DNA from: Cytobacillus solani
GTDB lineage: Bacteria; Bacillota; Bacilli; Bacillales; Cytobacillaceae
DNA length: 64,000 nucleotides
Direction of reading: 5' to 3'
NCBI RefSeq assembly: GCF_001420595.1
Contig: NZ_LJIX01000006.1
Coordinates: forward strand, 4,820,402-4,884,401
Shown: in pieces, positions 16,366-25,100 of the stretch
Layout of the letters: each line of letters begins with the position of its first letter
Numbering within the stretch: position 1 is the first letter of the stretch
Made by a program: the position numbers and the translations under genes
Notes under the pieces: model-generated
Seen by the model: only the letters and a program-made list of their open reading frames with translations
What the model was told of the DNA's origin: nothing
The model's database searches: none

Positions 16366-17863
16366 AATTTTCACTTCCTTTATAGGTGCCAAAGGCTGCT
16401 CTCATCACATTGGTTGCATTAATCTCTTCCAAATCAAGACAAACATTACAGGTTCCACGATAAATCACATAGATTCGATCGCTTATACGCTCAATTTCTT
16501 CTAAGTCTGATGAAATAAGTAATATCGAATATCCTTGTTCCTTTAATTGAGTAATTATGTTATAAATATCACTTCGAGCTGCAGCATCAATTCCTCTAGT
16601 AGGTTCATCCATAATTATCAGCTGCGGATTCATTGATAATATTCTTGCAATCACAACTTTCTGCTGATTTCCCCCAGACAATGATCGAATCTCATCATCT
16701 TGGCTGCCAATTTTAATACTTAGCCTGCTAACATATTCATCTGTAATCTTTTTTTCAAATTGTTTATCAATAAAATATTTTTGTTTCTTAATGACCTGAG
16801 CCGTCATATTACTACTGATTGAGCTGATCGAAAAAATCCCATTCAAAAACCGATCCTCGGGAATATAGGCTATACCACTTTCAATTGTTTCCTTAACACG
16901 AAAGTGAGTGATATCTTTCCCATTCAAAATGACTTTTCCGCTCTTTACTTGAGTAATCCCGTATATAGCCTCTGCAATTTCTGTTCTCCCTGCTCCTAGG
17001 AGGCCCGCTACCCCAACAACCTCTCCTTTAAATACATCAAAGCTAATATTCTTGAAGCCGTCCCCACACAAATCTTGCACCCGTAATATCTTTTCTTCTT
17101 TCATTCGATCGACGGAACACTTCTCATACGAATGACTGCCATCTTTCTCACTATCCATCGGTAATAATCCTTGAATCAGCATTTCCTTTGTAAATTCATT
17201 AATTTTGCCTTTCAACGTGACTTTCCCATCTCGTAAAATCACTGCATGTGTTGAAATTTGAAACACTTCATCTAATCGATGAGTAATATAGATGATTCCA
17301 ACGCCAGCATTCTTTAACTGCTCTATTAACTTAAATAAGGACTCTGTTTCAGCAAAGGTTAAGGAAGAAGTAGGTTCATCTAGAATCAAAACCTTCGAAT
17401 CTCTTAAAAGTCCTTTAATAATTTCAACTTGTTGCTGCTCAGCGATCGATAATGAAATGGCATATCGACTTAAATCAAAATTCCAGCCTAATTGTTCAAT
17501 TAATTTTTTCGCTGCTTCTCTGACTTCTTGCTTCTTCTTATGAAAGCCAATCGTTAAGTTTTGTTCGATCGTCATATTAGGGAATAGCAAAGGTTCTTGA
17601 GGGACGAGATAAATGCCTTTGTCATGAGCGATGGAAGGATTATAATTTGTTAGTTTATCTCCATTGATTTCGATGCTGCCTTCATCTGCTTTATAAACGC
17701 CTGTAAGTATTTTCATCAGCGTACTTTTCCCAGCTCCATTGCCACCAATAATCGAGATAACTTCTGACTGGTTAATTTCCAGCGAGACACCTTTTAACAC
17801 CTTATTTTGGTTGAATGTCTTTTGAATATGATCCAATTTGACTAACCGTTTCGTTTCCCCCAT
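16358..17863 (-). CDS. lsrA: Autoinducer-2 ABC transporter ATP-binding protein LsrA
   Basis: A 501-residue tandem ATPase of the sugar-importer type. The N-terminal cassette has Walker A GGNGAGKST at 40-48, a weak signature LSIAEQQQVEI and Walker B VLILDEPTSSL. The C-terminal cassette has a degenerate Walker A (GLLGAGRTE) with a strong signature LSGGNQQKVVIAR and Walker B LIIMDEPTRGID, the asymmetry usual for RbsA/LsrA. ATG at 17863 follows GGAGGG by six bases. It is first in lsrACDBF and divergent from lsrR, with the operator region in between. Confidence 0.95.
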   Translation of the reverse strand: MGETKRLVKLDHIQKTFNQNKVLKGVSLEINQSEVISIIGGNGAGKSTLMKILTGVYKADEGSIEINGDKLTNYNPSIAHDKGIYLVPQEPLLFPNMTIEQNLTIGFHKKKQEVREAAKKLIEQLGWNFDLSRYAISLSIAEQQQVEIIKGLLRDSKVLILDEPTSSLTFAETESLFKLIEQLKNAGVGIIYITHRLDEVFQISTHAVILRDGKVTLKGKINEFTKEMLIQGLLPMDSEKDGSHSYEKCSVDRMKEEKILRVQDLCGDGFKNISFDVFKGEVVGVAGLLGAGRTEIAEAIYGITQVKSGKVILNGKDITHFRVKETIESGIAYIPEDRFLNGIFSISSISSNMTAQVIKKQKYFIDKQFEKKITDEYVSRLSIKIGSQDDEIRSLSGGNQQKVVIARILSMNPQLIIMDEPTRGIDAAARSDIYNIITQLKEQGYSILLISSDLEEIERISDRIYVIYRGTCNVCLDLEEINATNVMRAAFGTYKGSENYV

Positions 17864-18118
17864 AAAATACCCTCCATACTTTGTCTATGTATGCAGCATT
17901 TTTGAAACCGCTTTCTCCACGTTACAAAAAGTATAATTTAAAACATTTTATTAATCAAGCATCATTTTATTTTTATTTTAAATATTTTAATTATTCTTAT
18001 AACAATTTTATTTTCCTCATATTAAGTACATAATATAAATATATTAATAGAAGATAACGCTTATTACTCATGCATTTACGTTGTTTTTTCAATTAATTGA
18101 ATTTACAAAATACAAATA

Positions 18119-18196
18119 TTGACGAACAAAACATTTGTTGATATATTAAAGTTAATAAACAACAAATGTTTTAAGATTAATATTTTGTTAAACAAA
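18119..18196 (+). promoter_or_regulatory. lsrR promoter with LsrR-type operator dyads
   Basis: TTGACG (18119-18124) and TATATT (18142-18147), 17 bases apart, form a likely lsrR promoter. AAAACATTTGTTG (18128-18140, in the spacer) and CAACAAATGTTTT (18160-18172, past the start point) are a perfect 13-bp inverted repeat 19 bases apart; each arm is itself nearly palindromic (AACA..TGTT). A further dyad TTTGTTAAACAAA lies at 18184-18196. The placement fits autorepression by LsrR and could also control lsrA about 270 bases away. The rest of 17864-18118 is AT-rich with no gene. Confidence 0.72.
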
Positions 18197-18215
18197 TAAA
18201 ATAAAAAGAGTGATT

Positions 18216-19136
18216 ATGATGATGTATGAAAATGATTTAATCGTAAAAATTGCGTGGCAGTATTATATTGAAGGAAAGACGCAAAATGAAATCTCTGAGT
18301 CTTTAAATCTTTCAAGAATGAAGGTTATTAAATACCTTGAAAAGGCAAAAACTAATAATGTCATTCAATTTAAAATCAACTTAGAAAACCTCGATAATAT
18401 TGAGCTTCAAAATAAAATTAAAGAAAAATACAACTTGAAGGATATTTACATTGTCCCAACTTCCCATGATACCAATGCAGACTCTCTTCCCATTGCTGCT
18501 GCTCAATACATTGAAGATCGCATTACAAGTGACACAATGATTAGCATTGGTTACGGAGAAGCCGTATCGAAGACTCTAGGACACTTGCGAATTTCCACTA
18601 AATATAACGTTACATTCGTATCCTTATCTGGAGGTGTGAAATTCTACATGCCTACTGCTATCGATACAAGATCAGACTATTATACAAATCCAAATTACAA
18701 TCATTACATAGTACCTTCTCCATTACTTGTATCTTCGAAAGAAATTGCCAGTCACCTACTAGAGGAGAAGCAAGTTAAAAAAATATTAGATATGATTCCC
18801 TATTCCAATATTACCGTTATCGGAATTGGCGCCTTAAATGACCGAGCAACATTAATTAAGGAAGGCTACATGGACACCAATGATTTTGAGATTTTAAAAT
18901 CAAAGGGCGCTGTCGGGGACTTATTAAGCCAGTTTTACGACATTAATGGGAATATTCTAGATTTTGATTTTCATAGTATGCTAATTAGTACAGAAATAGA
19001 TGTACTAAAATCACTACAGAATGTTGTCGCCGTAGCAGGAGGTTTAGCCAAAAAGGATGCTATAATCGGTGCGCTAAAAGGGGGATACATCGATGTCTTG
19101 ATTACAGATGAATTAGTTGCTCAAAATTTGATTTAA
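18216..19136 (+). CDS. lsrR: LsrR, SorC/DeoR-family transcriptional repressor of the lsr system
   Basis: About 306 residues. The N-terminal helix-turn-helix is YYIEGKTQNEISESLNLSRMKVIKYLEKAK; the C-terminal SorC sugar-phosphate-binding domain has ISIGYGEAVSKTL, VSLSGGVKF and VAVAGGLAKKDAIIGALKGGYIDVLITDE. In the characterised system phospho-AI-2 releases LsrR from DNA. Several starts are possible (GTG 18210; ATG 18216, 18219, 18222) behind AAAAAGAG; 18216 is used here. It is divergent from lsrA and followed by lsrK. Confidence 0.92.
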   Translation: MMMYENDLIVKIAWQYYIEGKTQNEISESLNLSRMKVIKYLEKAKTNNVIQFKINLENLDNIELQNKIKEKYNLKDIYIVPTSHDTNADSLPIAAAQYIEDRITSDTMISIGYGEAVSKTLGHLRISTKYNVTFVSLSGGVKFYMPTAIDTRSDYYTNPNYNHYIVPSPLLVSSKEIASHLLEEKQVKKILDMIPYSNITVIGIGALNDRATLIKEGYMDTNDFEILKSKGAVGDLLSQFYDINGNILDFDFHSMLISTEIDVLKSLQNVVAVAGGLAKKDAIIGALKGGYIDVLITDELVAQNLI

Positions 19137-19161
19137 TAGCTTTTCGTTTATGATAGGGATG

Positions 19162-19244
19162 ATTAACACAACCGGACATGTGCACTACTTACGCCCCTAG
19201 TTTTGCATACCAATCATTTTGCCTGTCCGCTATATTGTGTTAAT
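19162..19244 (+). other. Interrupted inverted repeat between lsrR and lsrK
   Basis: ATTAACACAA (19162-19171) plus CGGACA pair with TGTCCG plus TTGTGTTAAT (19235-19244) across a loop of about 45 bases. The T-tract after it is weak (TTAATTTTG). It could be an inefficient terminator or an mRNA structure that sets the lsrR:lsrK ratio. Confidence 0.55.
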
Positions 19245-19285
19245 TTTGCCCCTATACTTAAAAATAAATATACGAAGGGTAGAGA

Positions 19286-20854
19286 ATGATGGATAAATAC
19301 CTAATGGCTATTGATGCCGGAACCGGCAGTGTAAGAGTAATTTTATTTAATACTTTGGGGCAGGAATTAGGTGTAACGCAATCTGAATGGACACATAAAG
19401 AGGATCCGAGATATCCTGGTTCAATGGATTTCGACATTGTTCAAAATATTACCATCATTACAGATTTAATTAAAGAATTGATTGCAACTAGTAATATTGA
19501 TCCGAAAGAAATCATTGCCTTATCTACTACGAGCATGCGAGAAGCCATTGTTTTATACAATGCAAACGGTAATGAATTATGGGCATGCGCGAACGTCGAT
19601 TCACGTTCCAATAATGAGGTTAATAACTTATATCTTATTAGTGACACATTAGAAGCGAATCTTTATAAAATTTCCGGTCAAACCTTTTCCTTAGGAGCGA
19701 TCCCAAGAATCCTCTGGGTAAAAAACAATCTCCCTGAGACCTATCGTCAAATTAAATATGTCTCAATGCTGAATGACTGGATTACGTACCGTTTATCTGG
19801 TGTGTTGTCAGTAGAGCCTTCAAACGGATGTACAACGGGCCTTTTCGATCTGAAGCAAAGAGTTTGGGACACTAACATCGCAAACCAAGTAAATCTTAGA
19901 AATAATATTTTTCCAGTTGTCCATGAAAGTGGGACAGTAATCGGGAATGTCACCGCACAAATGTCAGCGCTTACAGGACTAAGTACTAATACATTAGTTG
20001 TTGCTGGTGGTGGTGATGCCCAACTCGGCTGTATTGGCGCTGGTGTGATCAATGAGGGGGATGCTGCTGTATTCGGGGGAAGCTTCTGGCAATATGAATA
20101 CACAACCAATCATGTTCGAATGGATGAAGAATGCAGGGTTAGAATTAACTGCCACGCCGTCCCGAATACATGGCAATATGAAGCCATCTCCTTCTTCCCC
20201 GGCTTAGTCATGAGATGGTTTCGAGATAGCTTTTGTGATCTTGAACAATACATCCAGACTCAAACTGGCGAGAGCATTTATTCCCAAATGGAAAAACGCG
20301 CGCGCAACATCCCTGTCGGTAGCTATGGTATGCTTTGTACATTTTCTGACATCATGAATTATAAATCTTGGAAGCATGCAGCTCCAAGCTTTATCAACTT
20401 TAAACTAGACCCCGATAAATTTAACAAAGCAAGCTTCTATAGAGCAATTATGGAAAATGCCGCCTTTGTTACAAAAGGAAATATTGAATTGGTCAATAGC
20501 ATTACAAATACTGCTCCAGATTCCATTGTCTTTGCTGGCGGCGCATCCAAAAGCGAACTCTGGTGCCAGATCGTTTGCGACGTCCTAAACACCCCACTAA
20601 AAATCCCAGTCATAAGAGAATCAACCGCTCTAGGTGCTGCTATCTGTGCAGGAGTCGGTGCCAAAATCTATCAAAACTTCAATGACGCCATCTCAAAAGT
20701 AATTACATTTGAAAAAACGTATTATCCATCCCCAGAGAATAATGAAGTGTATGAAGAGTTGTTTTTGAAATGGAAGGAAGTCTATAAAAAGCAACTCGAG
20801 TTAGCAGACAACAAACTTACAGACAATATGTGGATTGCCCCTGGTTTAAAATAA
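19286..20854 (+). CDS. lsrK: Autoinducer-2 kinase LsrK
   Basis: A 522-residue FGGY-family kinase that phosphorylates imported AI-2 (DPD), trapping it in the cell and making the LsrR inducer. N-terminal phosphate-binding loop AIDAGTGSVRVILFN; central VVAGGGDAQLGCIGAG; C-terminal adenosine-binding IVFAGGASKSELWCQIVCD. The length is close to enterobacterial LsrK (about 530). ATG at 19286 or 19289 follows AAGGGTAGAGA. Together with lsrR and the following cupin gene it forms the rightward arm of the locus. Confidence 0.93.
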   Translation: MMDKYLMAIDAGTGSVRVILFNTLGQELGVTQSEWTHKEDPRYPGSMDFDIVQNITIITDLIKELIATSNIDPKEIIALSTTSMREAIVLYNANGNELWACANVDSRSNNEVNNLYLISDTLEANLYKISGQTFSLGAIPRILWVKNNLPETYRQIKYVSMLNDWITYRLSGVLSVEPSNGCTTGLFDLKQRVWDTNIANQVNLRNNIFPVVHESGTVIGNVTAQMSALTGLSTNTLVVAGGGDAQLGCIGAGVINEGDAAVFGGSFWQYEYTTNHVRMDEECRVRINCHAVPNTWQYEAISFFPGLVMRWFRDSFCDLEQYIQTQTGESIYSQMEKRARNIPVGSYGMLCTFSDIMNYKSWKHAAPSFINFKLDPDKFNKASFYRAIMENAAFVTKGNIELVNSITNTAPDSIVFAGGASKSELWCQIVCDVLNTPLKIPVIRESTALGAAICAGVGAKIYQNFNDAISKVITFEKTYYPSPENNEVYEELFLKWKEVYKKQLELADNKLTDNMWIAPGLK

Positions 20855-20873
20855 TTGATACGGAGTGAAGCTC

Positions 20874-21227
20874 ATGACAATTGTGAACGAGAAAGAAAGA
20901 GAATATCGATTCGGAGACCATGGTCCCAAATATTTATTACGCGGACCACGCATGAACTTCGGCGTAGTCGTCTTAAAACCCGGCCAAGATTTCCCTGCTC
21001 ATTATCACAATATAATGGAGGAAAACTTTTTCATTCTCGAAGGAGAACTCGAAATCCATATTGAAAACGAAATATTCCATTGCAAAAAAGGCGACCTGAT
21101 CCATGTCGAACCAAAAAAAGTTCACTATCTCATAAACAAAGGCACAACAGACTTCAAAGCTGCATTTATGCTTTCTCCCTTCCAGGAGAAAGACAAGATC
21201 GAAGTAGATTATCGGCCATATAGTTGA
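20874..21227 (+). CDS. Single-domain cupin, candidate phospho-AI-2 isomerase
   Basis: A 117-residue cupin. Motif 1 is PGQDFPAHYHNIMEENFFILEGE, giving two His and one Glu metal ligands; motif 2 is KGDLIHVEPKKVHYLINKG with the fourth ligand His. The ATG at 20874 is chosen because GGAG at 20862-20865 lies 8 bases upstream; a GTG at 20865 overlaps that site. It starts 19 bases after the lsrK stop. No lsrG (antibiotic-biosynthesis-monooxygenase fold) is present in the locus, although LsrF needs its product. The metal-binding cupin could fill that step; this is inference from position only. Confidence 0.82.
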   Translation: MTIVNEKEREYRFGDHGPKYLLRGPRMNFGVVVLKPGQDFPAHYHNIMEENFFILEGELEIHIENEIFHCKKGDLIHVEPKKVHYLINKGTTDFKAAFMLSPFQEKDKIEVDYRPYS

Positions 21228-21323
21228 TTTTTACCGTCAAGTATATTTTCAGGATAGAATTCTTCAGTTTAATAGAATAGAAAATGAGTGCAAAATTATT
21301 TACTGGTAAAATTAATTAAAAAG

Positions 21324-21370
21324 AAAGAGCATCTTCTATTTTTAAATATCAAATGCTCTTTCTTTTTTCC
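21324..21370 (+). terminator. Bidirectional terminator after the lsrRK-cupin arm
   Basis: AAAGAGCAT (21324-21332) pairs with ATGCTCTTT (21353-21361), with A-rich DNA before and CTTTTTT after. It lies between convergent genes. Confidence 0.85.
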
Positions 21371-21378
21371 CTTTGCCC

Positions 21379-22113
21379 CTAAAAAACATTGTTTACAACT
21401 ATTTGAACAATAAGAGCGATGGTAACTATTCTCAAAATGGGTTTTACATACTTCGGCTTTAGCTTTTTAGCAATGCGTACGCCAATTTGAGCACCTGCTA
21501 CAGAACCGAAAAGAAGTGCAAGTGTTAAGGGCCAAATGATTTTACCTGTTGCAATATAAGTGATTGCTGCGCCAAAACAGCTTGAAAAGGTAGCAAGACG
21601 AACCAAGCCAACCGCTCGAATATAAGAAATATTTAAATACCCAAATAAATAAAGCATCAATGTCCCTTGACCCGGACCGAAAAGACCATCGTACATACCA
21701 ATTCCATAAAGACCTGGTATACTTATTTTATTCATTTTCAGCTGAGCATCACCAGTAAAATCCTTTTTTCCGATAAATGAAGTAATAAAAGCAAAAATAA
21801 GTAAGATAATCGCCACGATATACATATTTTCTTCTGCAATTCTTGATGCCATAAACCCGCCGCTTATTCCGCCGCAAACACTTACGGGGATGATCCATAA
21901 TGATTCTTTAAGTGAAAGATCACCTTTTTTATATAGATGTAAAAAACTCGAAAAGGAACTAACCGTATTCGACACTTTGTTGGCACCGATCGCTGAGTGG
22001 ACAGGTATTCCCATAAGCAGCATGGCCGGCAGACTGATTAGACCCCCACCACCTGCTAGCGTACCAACGGTTGTTGCACATATACCAATAAAGAAAATAA
22101 CAACATACTCCAT
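21379..22113 (-). CDS. TSUP (TauE/SafE) family membrane permease
   Basis: A 244-residue multi-pass membrane protein of the sulfite/organosulfonate exporter family. It has about seven to eight helices, with the signature glycine-rich loop GTLAGGGGLISLPAMLLMGIPVHSAIGANKVSNTVSS near the N-terminus and the matching second-half motif YDGLFGPGQGTLMLYLFGYL. ATG at 22113 follows GGGGGCG. The substrate is not readable. A second TSUP gene lies at 50819, only moderately similar. It appears monocistronic. Confidence 0.88.
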   Translation of the reverse strand: MEYVVIFFIGICATTVGTLAGGGGLISLPAMLLMGIPVHSAIGANKVSNTVSSFSSFLHLYKKGDLSLKESLWIIPVSVCGGISGGFMASRIAEENMYIVAIILLIFAFITSFIGKKDFTGDAQLKMNKISIPGLYGIGMYDGLFGPGQGTLMLYLFGYLNISYIRAVGLVRLATFSSCFGAAITYIATGKIIWPLTLALLFGSVAGAQIGVRIAKKLKPKYVKPILRIVTIALIVQIVVNNVF

Positions 22114-22251
22114 ATTGACGCCCCCTTATCAAAAGTATATTCCTGCAATAAACATAAATAAATTTAATAGTTTTTATTAAAACCGATAAGAAAAACTTAT
22201 TATAATATAAAAAATAGGTAAAATATCTCGTTTTGCCTATCCTTCAACTAT

Positions 22252-22557
22252 TTAAATTTTAAACCGCACAACAATATTCTGCAGTTCCTCAGCCATTTTA
22301 ACCAACGCCGCAGAGGAAGCAGTAATTTCTTGTATTGATGCCAATTGTTCCTCCGTTGCAGCTCCGTATACTTTTGTAATATGTTTTTCTCCCCATGCAC
22401 ATAGCGAGTCTAATATTCCTTTCAAGCTCCAGCCGTATTCACTAAGCTCATTCTCTACTTTTGGAGGAACTTGATTATAGACAATTCGCTTTATTACTCC
22501 GTCAGCTTCTAGCTCTCGTAATTGTTGAGTCAACATTTTCTGTGTAATATCTGGCAT
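22252..22557 (-). pseudogene. Chimeric remnant: HxlR regulator fragment fused to a chemoreceptor tail
   Basis: One open minus-strand frame joins two unrelated pieces. From about 22557 to 22365 it encodes the C-terminal part of an HxlR regulator (PDITQKMLTQQLRELEADG, VPPKVENELSEYG, LCAWGEKH); the N-terminal third is missing. From 22362 to the stop it encodes the extreme C-terminus of a methyl-accepting chemotaxis protein (AATEEQLASIQEITASSAAL, KMAEELQNIVVRFKI). The frame extends to 22629 only across the antisense of an aldo/keto-reductase fragment. No plausible start or ribosome site was seen, so it is probably not expressed. Confidence 0.82.
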
Positions 22558-22814
22558 TAATGCAAGGTCAATTATTAGATCACCCCGTTCTAGAGAACAT
22601 GGCAAGGAAGTATAACAAATCAACTGCACAAATCATCTTAAGATGGGATCTGCAAAATGGAGTTGTTACCATTCCGAAATCTACAAAGGAACATCGAATT
22701 GTTGAAAACTCAATGCTATTTGATTTTGAACTAACAAAAGAAGATATGGAACAAATAAATAATTTAAATCAAAATCACCGAGTTGGTCCAGATCCAGATA
22801 ACTTTGACTTTTAA
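22554..22814 (+). pseudogene. C-terminal fragment of an aldo/keto reductase
   Basis: From about 22557 the plus strand encodes a typical C-terminal quarter of an AKR: MQGQLLDHPVLENMARKYNK, AQIILRWDLQNGVVTIPKS and the ending NHRVGPDPDNFDF. About 190-200 upstream residues, including the catalytic tetrad region, are absent. Homology begins at the palindrome GCATTAATGC (22554-22563), which is also where the HxlR fragment begins on the other strand. Confidence 0.85.
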
Positions 22815-22816
22815 AC

Positions 22817-22871
22817 TAAAAAAAAGCTGTCATCACACATGAGCTATGTCTGTGTAATGACAGCTTTTTTT
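22817..22871 (+). terminator. Bidirectional terminator
   Basis: AAAAAAGCTGTCAT.ACACA and TGTGT.ATGACAGCTTTTTT form a long stem with T-tracts on both strands, between the AKR fragment and the leftward gene at 22901. Confidence 0.9.
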
Positions 22872-22900
22872 GCAAATTAATGCCTATATCTATAACGACT

Positions 22901-23272
22901 TTACCGAATATAAGTCGGCCCAACTAATGTTTTCGGGTCAGTTCCCATTGCCAGCTTACAAATATTTGCGTAGCTGATTTGTTTATAGCTTGCTAGCAGC
23001 TGCTTCAAGTCGTGAAATTTACTGTCTGCCTTTAATTCTTTAATTTCTCTCTGATAGACAGATAGCACATACTCATCCTGAGACGCTGGACGGAAGCTGC
23101 TAGAGTCTTCCTCTGTAATGAGGCAGCCCATATATTGAAATCCAAACTGTAATTGATGTGTTAAACGAATGGAATTCATAAACTTTTGAAATAGTGCCGG
23201 CTGTGTCGATTTTAATGTTTCGATCGCCCCTTTTGCACTTTGCAGTTCATTAATGCTTGATGCGATCAGCAT
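22901..23272 (-). CDS. Conserved-looking hypothetical protein
   Basis: A 123-residue soluble, helix-rich protein of unknown function. ATG at 23272 follows GGAGAG by six bases; ten additional upstream codons overlap the preceding gene's end and are less likely. There is no signal peptide or membrane helix. Visible features are a C-terminal ICKLAMGTDPKTLVGPTYI and an internal QFGFQYMGCLITEEDSS. It starts about 20 bases after the thioesterase stop on the same strand, so the two are probably co-transcribed. Confidence 0.7.
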   Translation of the reverse strand: MLIASSINELQSAKGAIETLKSTQPALFQKFMNSIRLTHQLQFGFQYMGCLITEEDSSSFRPASQDEYVLSVYQREIKELKADSKFHDLKQLLASYKQISYANICKLAMGTDPKTLVGPTYIR

Positions 23273-23292
23273 ATAAATCTCTCCTTTTACTC

Positions 23293-23808
23293 TTAATCCC
23301 AAGGCTTTTGTAATGAAAGTTTAGAGATAAGTTCAATATTTTGCTGTCTTTTCAATTTGCTGATTTTTGCCCGTTCTTCTCCAGATTCAAAAAGATACCT
23401 TTCTTCTTCAGATTCCGGCACGACTTTCGCCACTTCCACTGGTCTTTTGTTTTCGTCCAAAGCAACAAAGGTAAGGAAGGCAGTGGCTGCCAATCTACGA
23501 ATACCTGTATCTAGATCCTCAGCAATTACTTTGCAGAAAATTTCCATCGAGCTTTTTCCAGTATGAGTAACAAATGATTCAATACAAACGGAATCACTTT
23601 GCCGAATTGGTTCAATAAAGTGTACGGAGTCTGTTGATGCCGTTACACATTCCTTCACTCTCGAATGTCTTCGGGCAGAAAGAGTTGCACAGGCATCCAT
23701 CTTTTTCATAAGAACGCCGCCGAATAATGTATGATAATTATTTAAATCATTAATAAGTACCTGATCTGTTTGAACAACGCGTGTTTCTTTAATCTTTTTT
23801 GGCTCCAT
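23293..23808 (-). CDS. Acyl-CoA thioesterase, hotdog fold (YkhA-like)
   Basis: A 171-residue hotdog thioesterase of the YkhA/YciA group, expected to hydrolyse acyl-CoA to fatty acid and CoA in the cytosol. The signature is VLINDLNNYHTLFGGVLMKKMDACATLSA, containing the catalytic Asn/Asp positions, then SVHFIEPIRQSDSVCIESFV and LAATAFLTFVALDE. ATG at 23808 is chosen because AAGGAGA lies seven bases upstream; the frame extends 41 codons further without support. Confidence 0.88.
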   Translation of the reverse strand: MEPKKIKETRVVQTDQVLINDLNNYHTLFGGVLMKKMDACATLSARRHSRVKECVTASTDSVHFIEPIRQSDSVCIESFVTHTGKSSMEIFCKVIAEDLDTGIRRLAATAFLTFVALDENKRPVEVAKVVPESEEERYLFESGEERAKISKLKRQQNIELISKLSLQKPWD

Positions 23809-23972
23809 ATATCCATCTCCTTGTCTATCCTTGCATATTTGAAGAATGAGCCTTTGTGCATTCATTTTAATCACAGAAACCATTATAGTACCCGTGTTCA
23901 ATCGAAGTACAATGCCAATCATACATGCCAATTATAAGAAAATGTTATGTAAACGTGTACATTTCCCCAAAC

Positions 23973-24002
23973 AAAAAAGCCCTCTCCAAAATGGGAGAAG
24001 GC
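23973..24002 (-). terminator. Terminator of the LysR regulator gene
   Basis: On the minus strand GCCTTCTCCC (24002-23993) and GGAGAGGGC (23987-23979) pair, followed by TTTTTT. Confidence 0.85.
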
Positions 24003-24015
24003 GATCATTCGACCA

Positions 24016-24912
24016 TCATATGTTGTTCTTGATGTGGGATAGTTTATCTTTTGCAAAATGAATAAATTCCTTATTTATTTGGGATAAATATTCATCCGTT
24101 TTCCAAATAATAGCAAGATTCCATTCAATCACTGGATTCGTTACCGCAATGGTTTGGACGTCTGCTGTCAGTTCCTTGCTTGTACTTTCTGGCAGAAGTG
24201 TAATGCCCAAATTAGAGGCAACCAATTCTTCAATAAAATCTAATTGCGAGGTTTCTGATATAATTCTCGGTTGGAAATTAGCCTCCTTGCATGCCTTAAG
24301 AATCAGATTTCTCAGTTCAAAGTCTTGGTTAAACATAATAAACGCTTCATCTTTTAATTCATGCAAGGCTACCTCCTTTTTCTCAACTAAATGATGGGAT
24401 GAAGGAACAACAAGTGTAAGTTTCTCATTAACAAATGTATAATCATCTAGCCGATCATTTTTATCAGACAAAACAATGACGCCAAAATCCAGTGTGCCAC
24501 TCATAATCTTTTCTTCAATCCGCTTGGATCCATCCTCTTCTAATTGGAATGTAATTTCAGGATACTCCTGATGAAAGCTCGCAATGAGCTTGGAAAAAAA
24601 GAAGGAGTTGACGATCGTAGGCAGACCTATACGAATATGACCTTTTCTTAATTTAATCATACTAGCAAGCTCCGTTTCCAAAAGCTGCAGCTGCTTTTCA
24701 ATCACTTGTGCATGTCTAAATAGAACATTTCCAGCATCCGTTAACATCAGCTTTTTCCGGGAACGGATGAAAAGGTGCGCACCCACATCATCCTCCAAAG
24801 ATTTGATAATTCTGCTCAGGGCGGGCTGAGTAATGTACAGGTTTTCTGCTGCTTTCGTAAAGCTGCCAGTACGCGTAACCTCCATAAAATACTGCATATG
24901 TTTAATGTCCAA
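24016..24912 (-). CDS. LysR family transcriptional regulator
   Basis: A 298-residue LysR-type regulator. The winged helix-turn-helix is at the N-terminus (MQYFMEVTRTGSFTKAAENL, ITQPALSRIIKSLEDDVGAHLF), followed by a linker helix and a two-domain effector-binding region (GHIRIGLPTIVNSFFFSKLI, GTLDFGVIVL, SNLGITLLPES). The start appears to be TTG at 24912 behind GGGAG. No divergent target gene lies next to it (the next leftward operon ends at 25174), so its regulon is not evident. It resembles the CidR/CitR group of Bacillus, but this is not certain. Confidence 0.9.
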   Translation of the reverse strand: MDIKHMQYFMEVTRTGSFTKAAENLYITQPALSRIIKSLEDDVGAHLFIRSRKKLMLTDAGNVLFRHAQVIEKQLQLLETELASMIKLRKGHIRIGLPTIVNSFFFSKLIASFHQEYPEITFQLEEDGSKRIEEKIMSGTLDFGVIVLSDKNDRLDDYTFVNEKLTLVVPSSHHLVEKKEVALHELKDEAFIMFNQDFELRNLILKACKEANFQPRIISETSQLDFIEELVASNLGITLLPESTSKELTADVQTIAVTNPVIEWNLAIIWKTDEYLSQINKEFIHFAKDKLSHIKNNI

Positions 24913-25100
24913 TGATGCTCCCGCCTTTCATTCGTTTAAACCTTCAATATCATTTTCAATTTTACTATTTTACCATAATGGCAAACGAATGAACCTTTGA
25001 TACTAAATAAAATAAACTACAAGCTTCATCAATAATATTTCCGACATGAAAGGTGTTAAATCAGCCATTATGCTAAGCTATGATGGAAACTTCACAGCAT

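Noticed and set aside
20855-21064. 69-codon frame overlapping the cupin gene
   Set aside because: Out-of-frame reading of the cupin gene; the cupin frame has the metal motifs and ribosome site.
22252-22814. Insertion-sequence activity as cause of the gene-fragment patch
   Set aside because: No terminal inverted repeats, target duplications or transposase pieces were seen; the junction has only a 10-bp palindrome.
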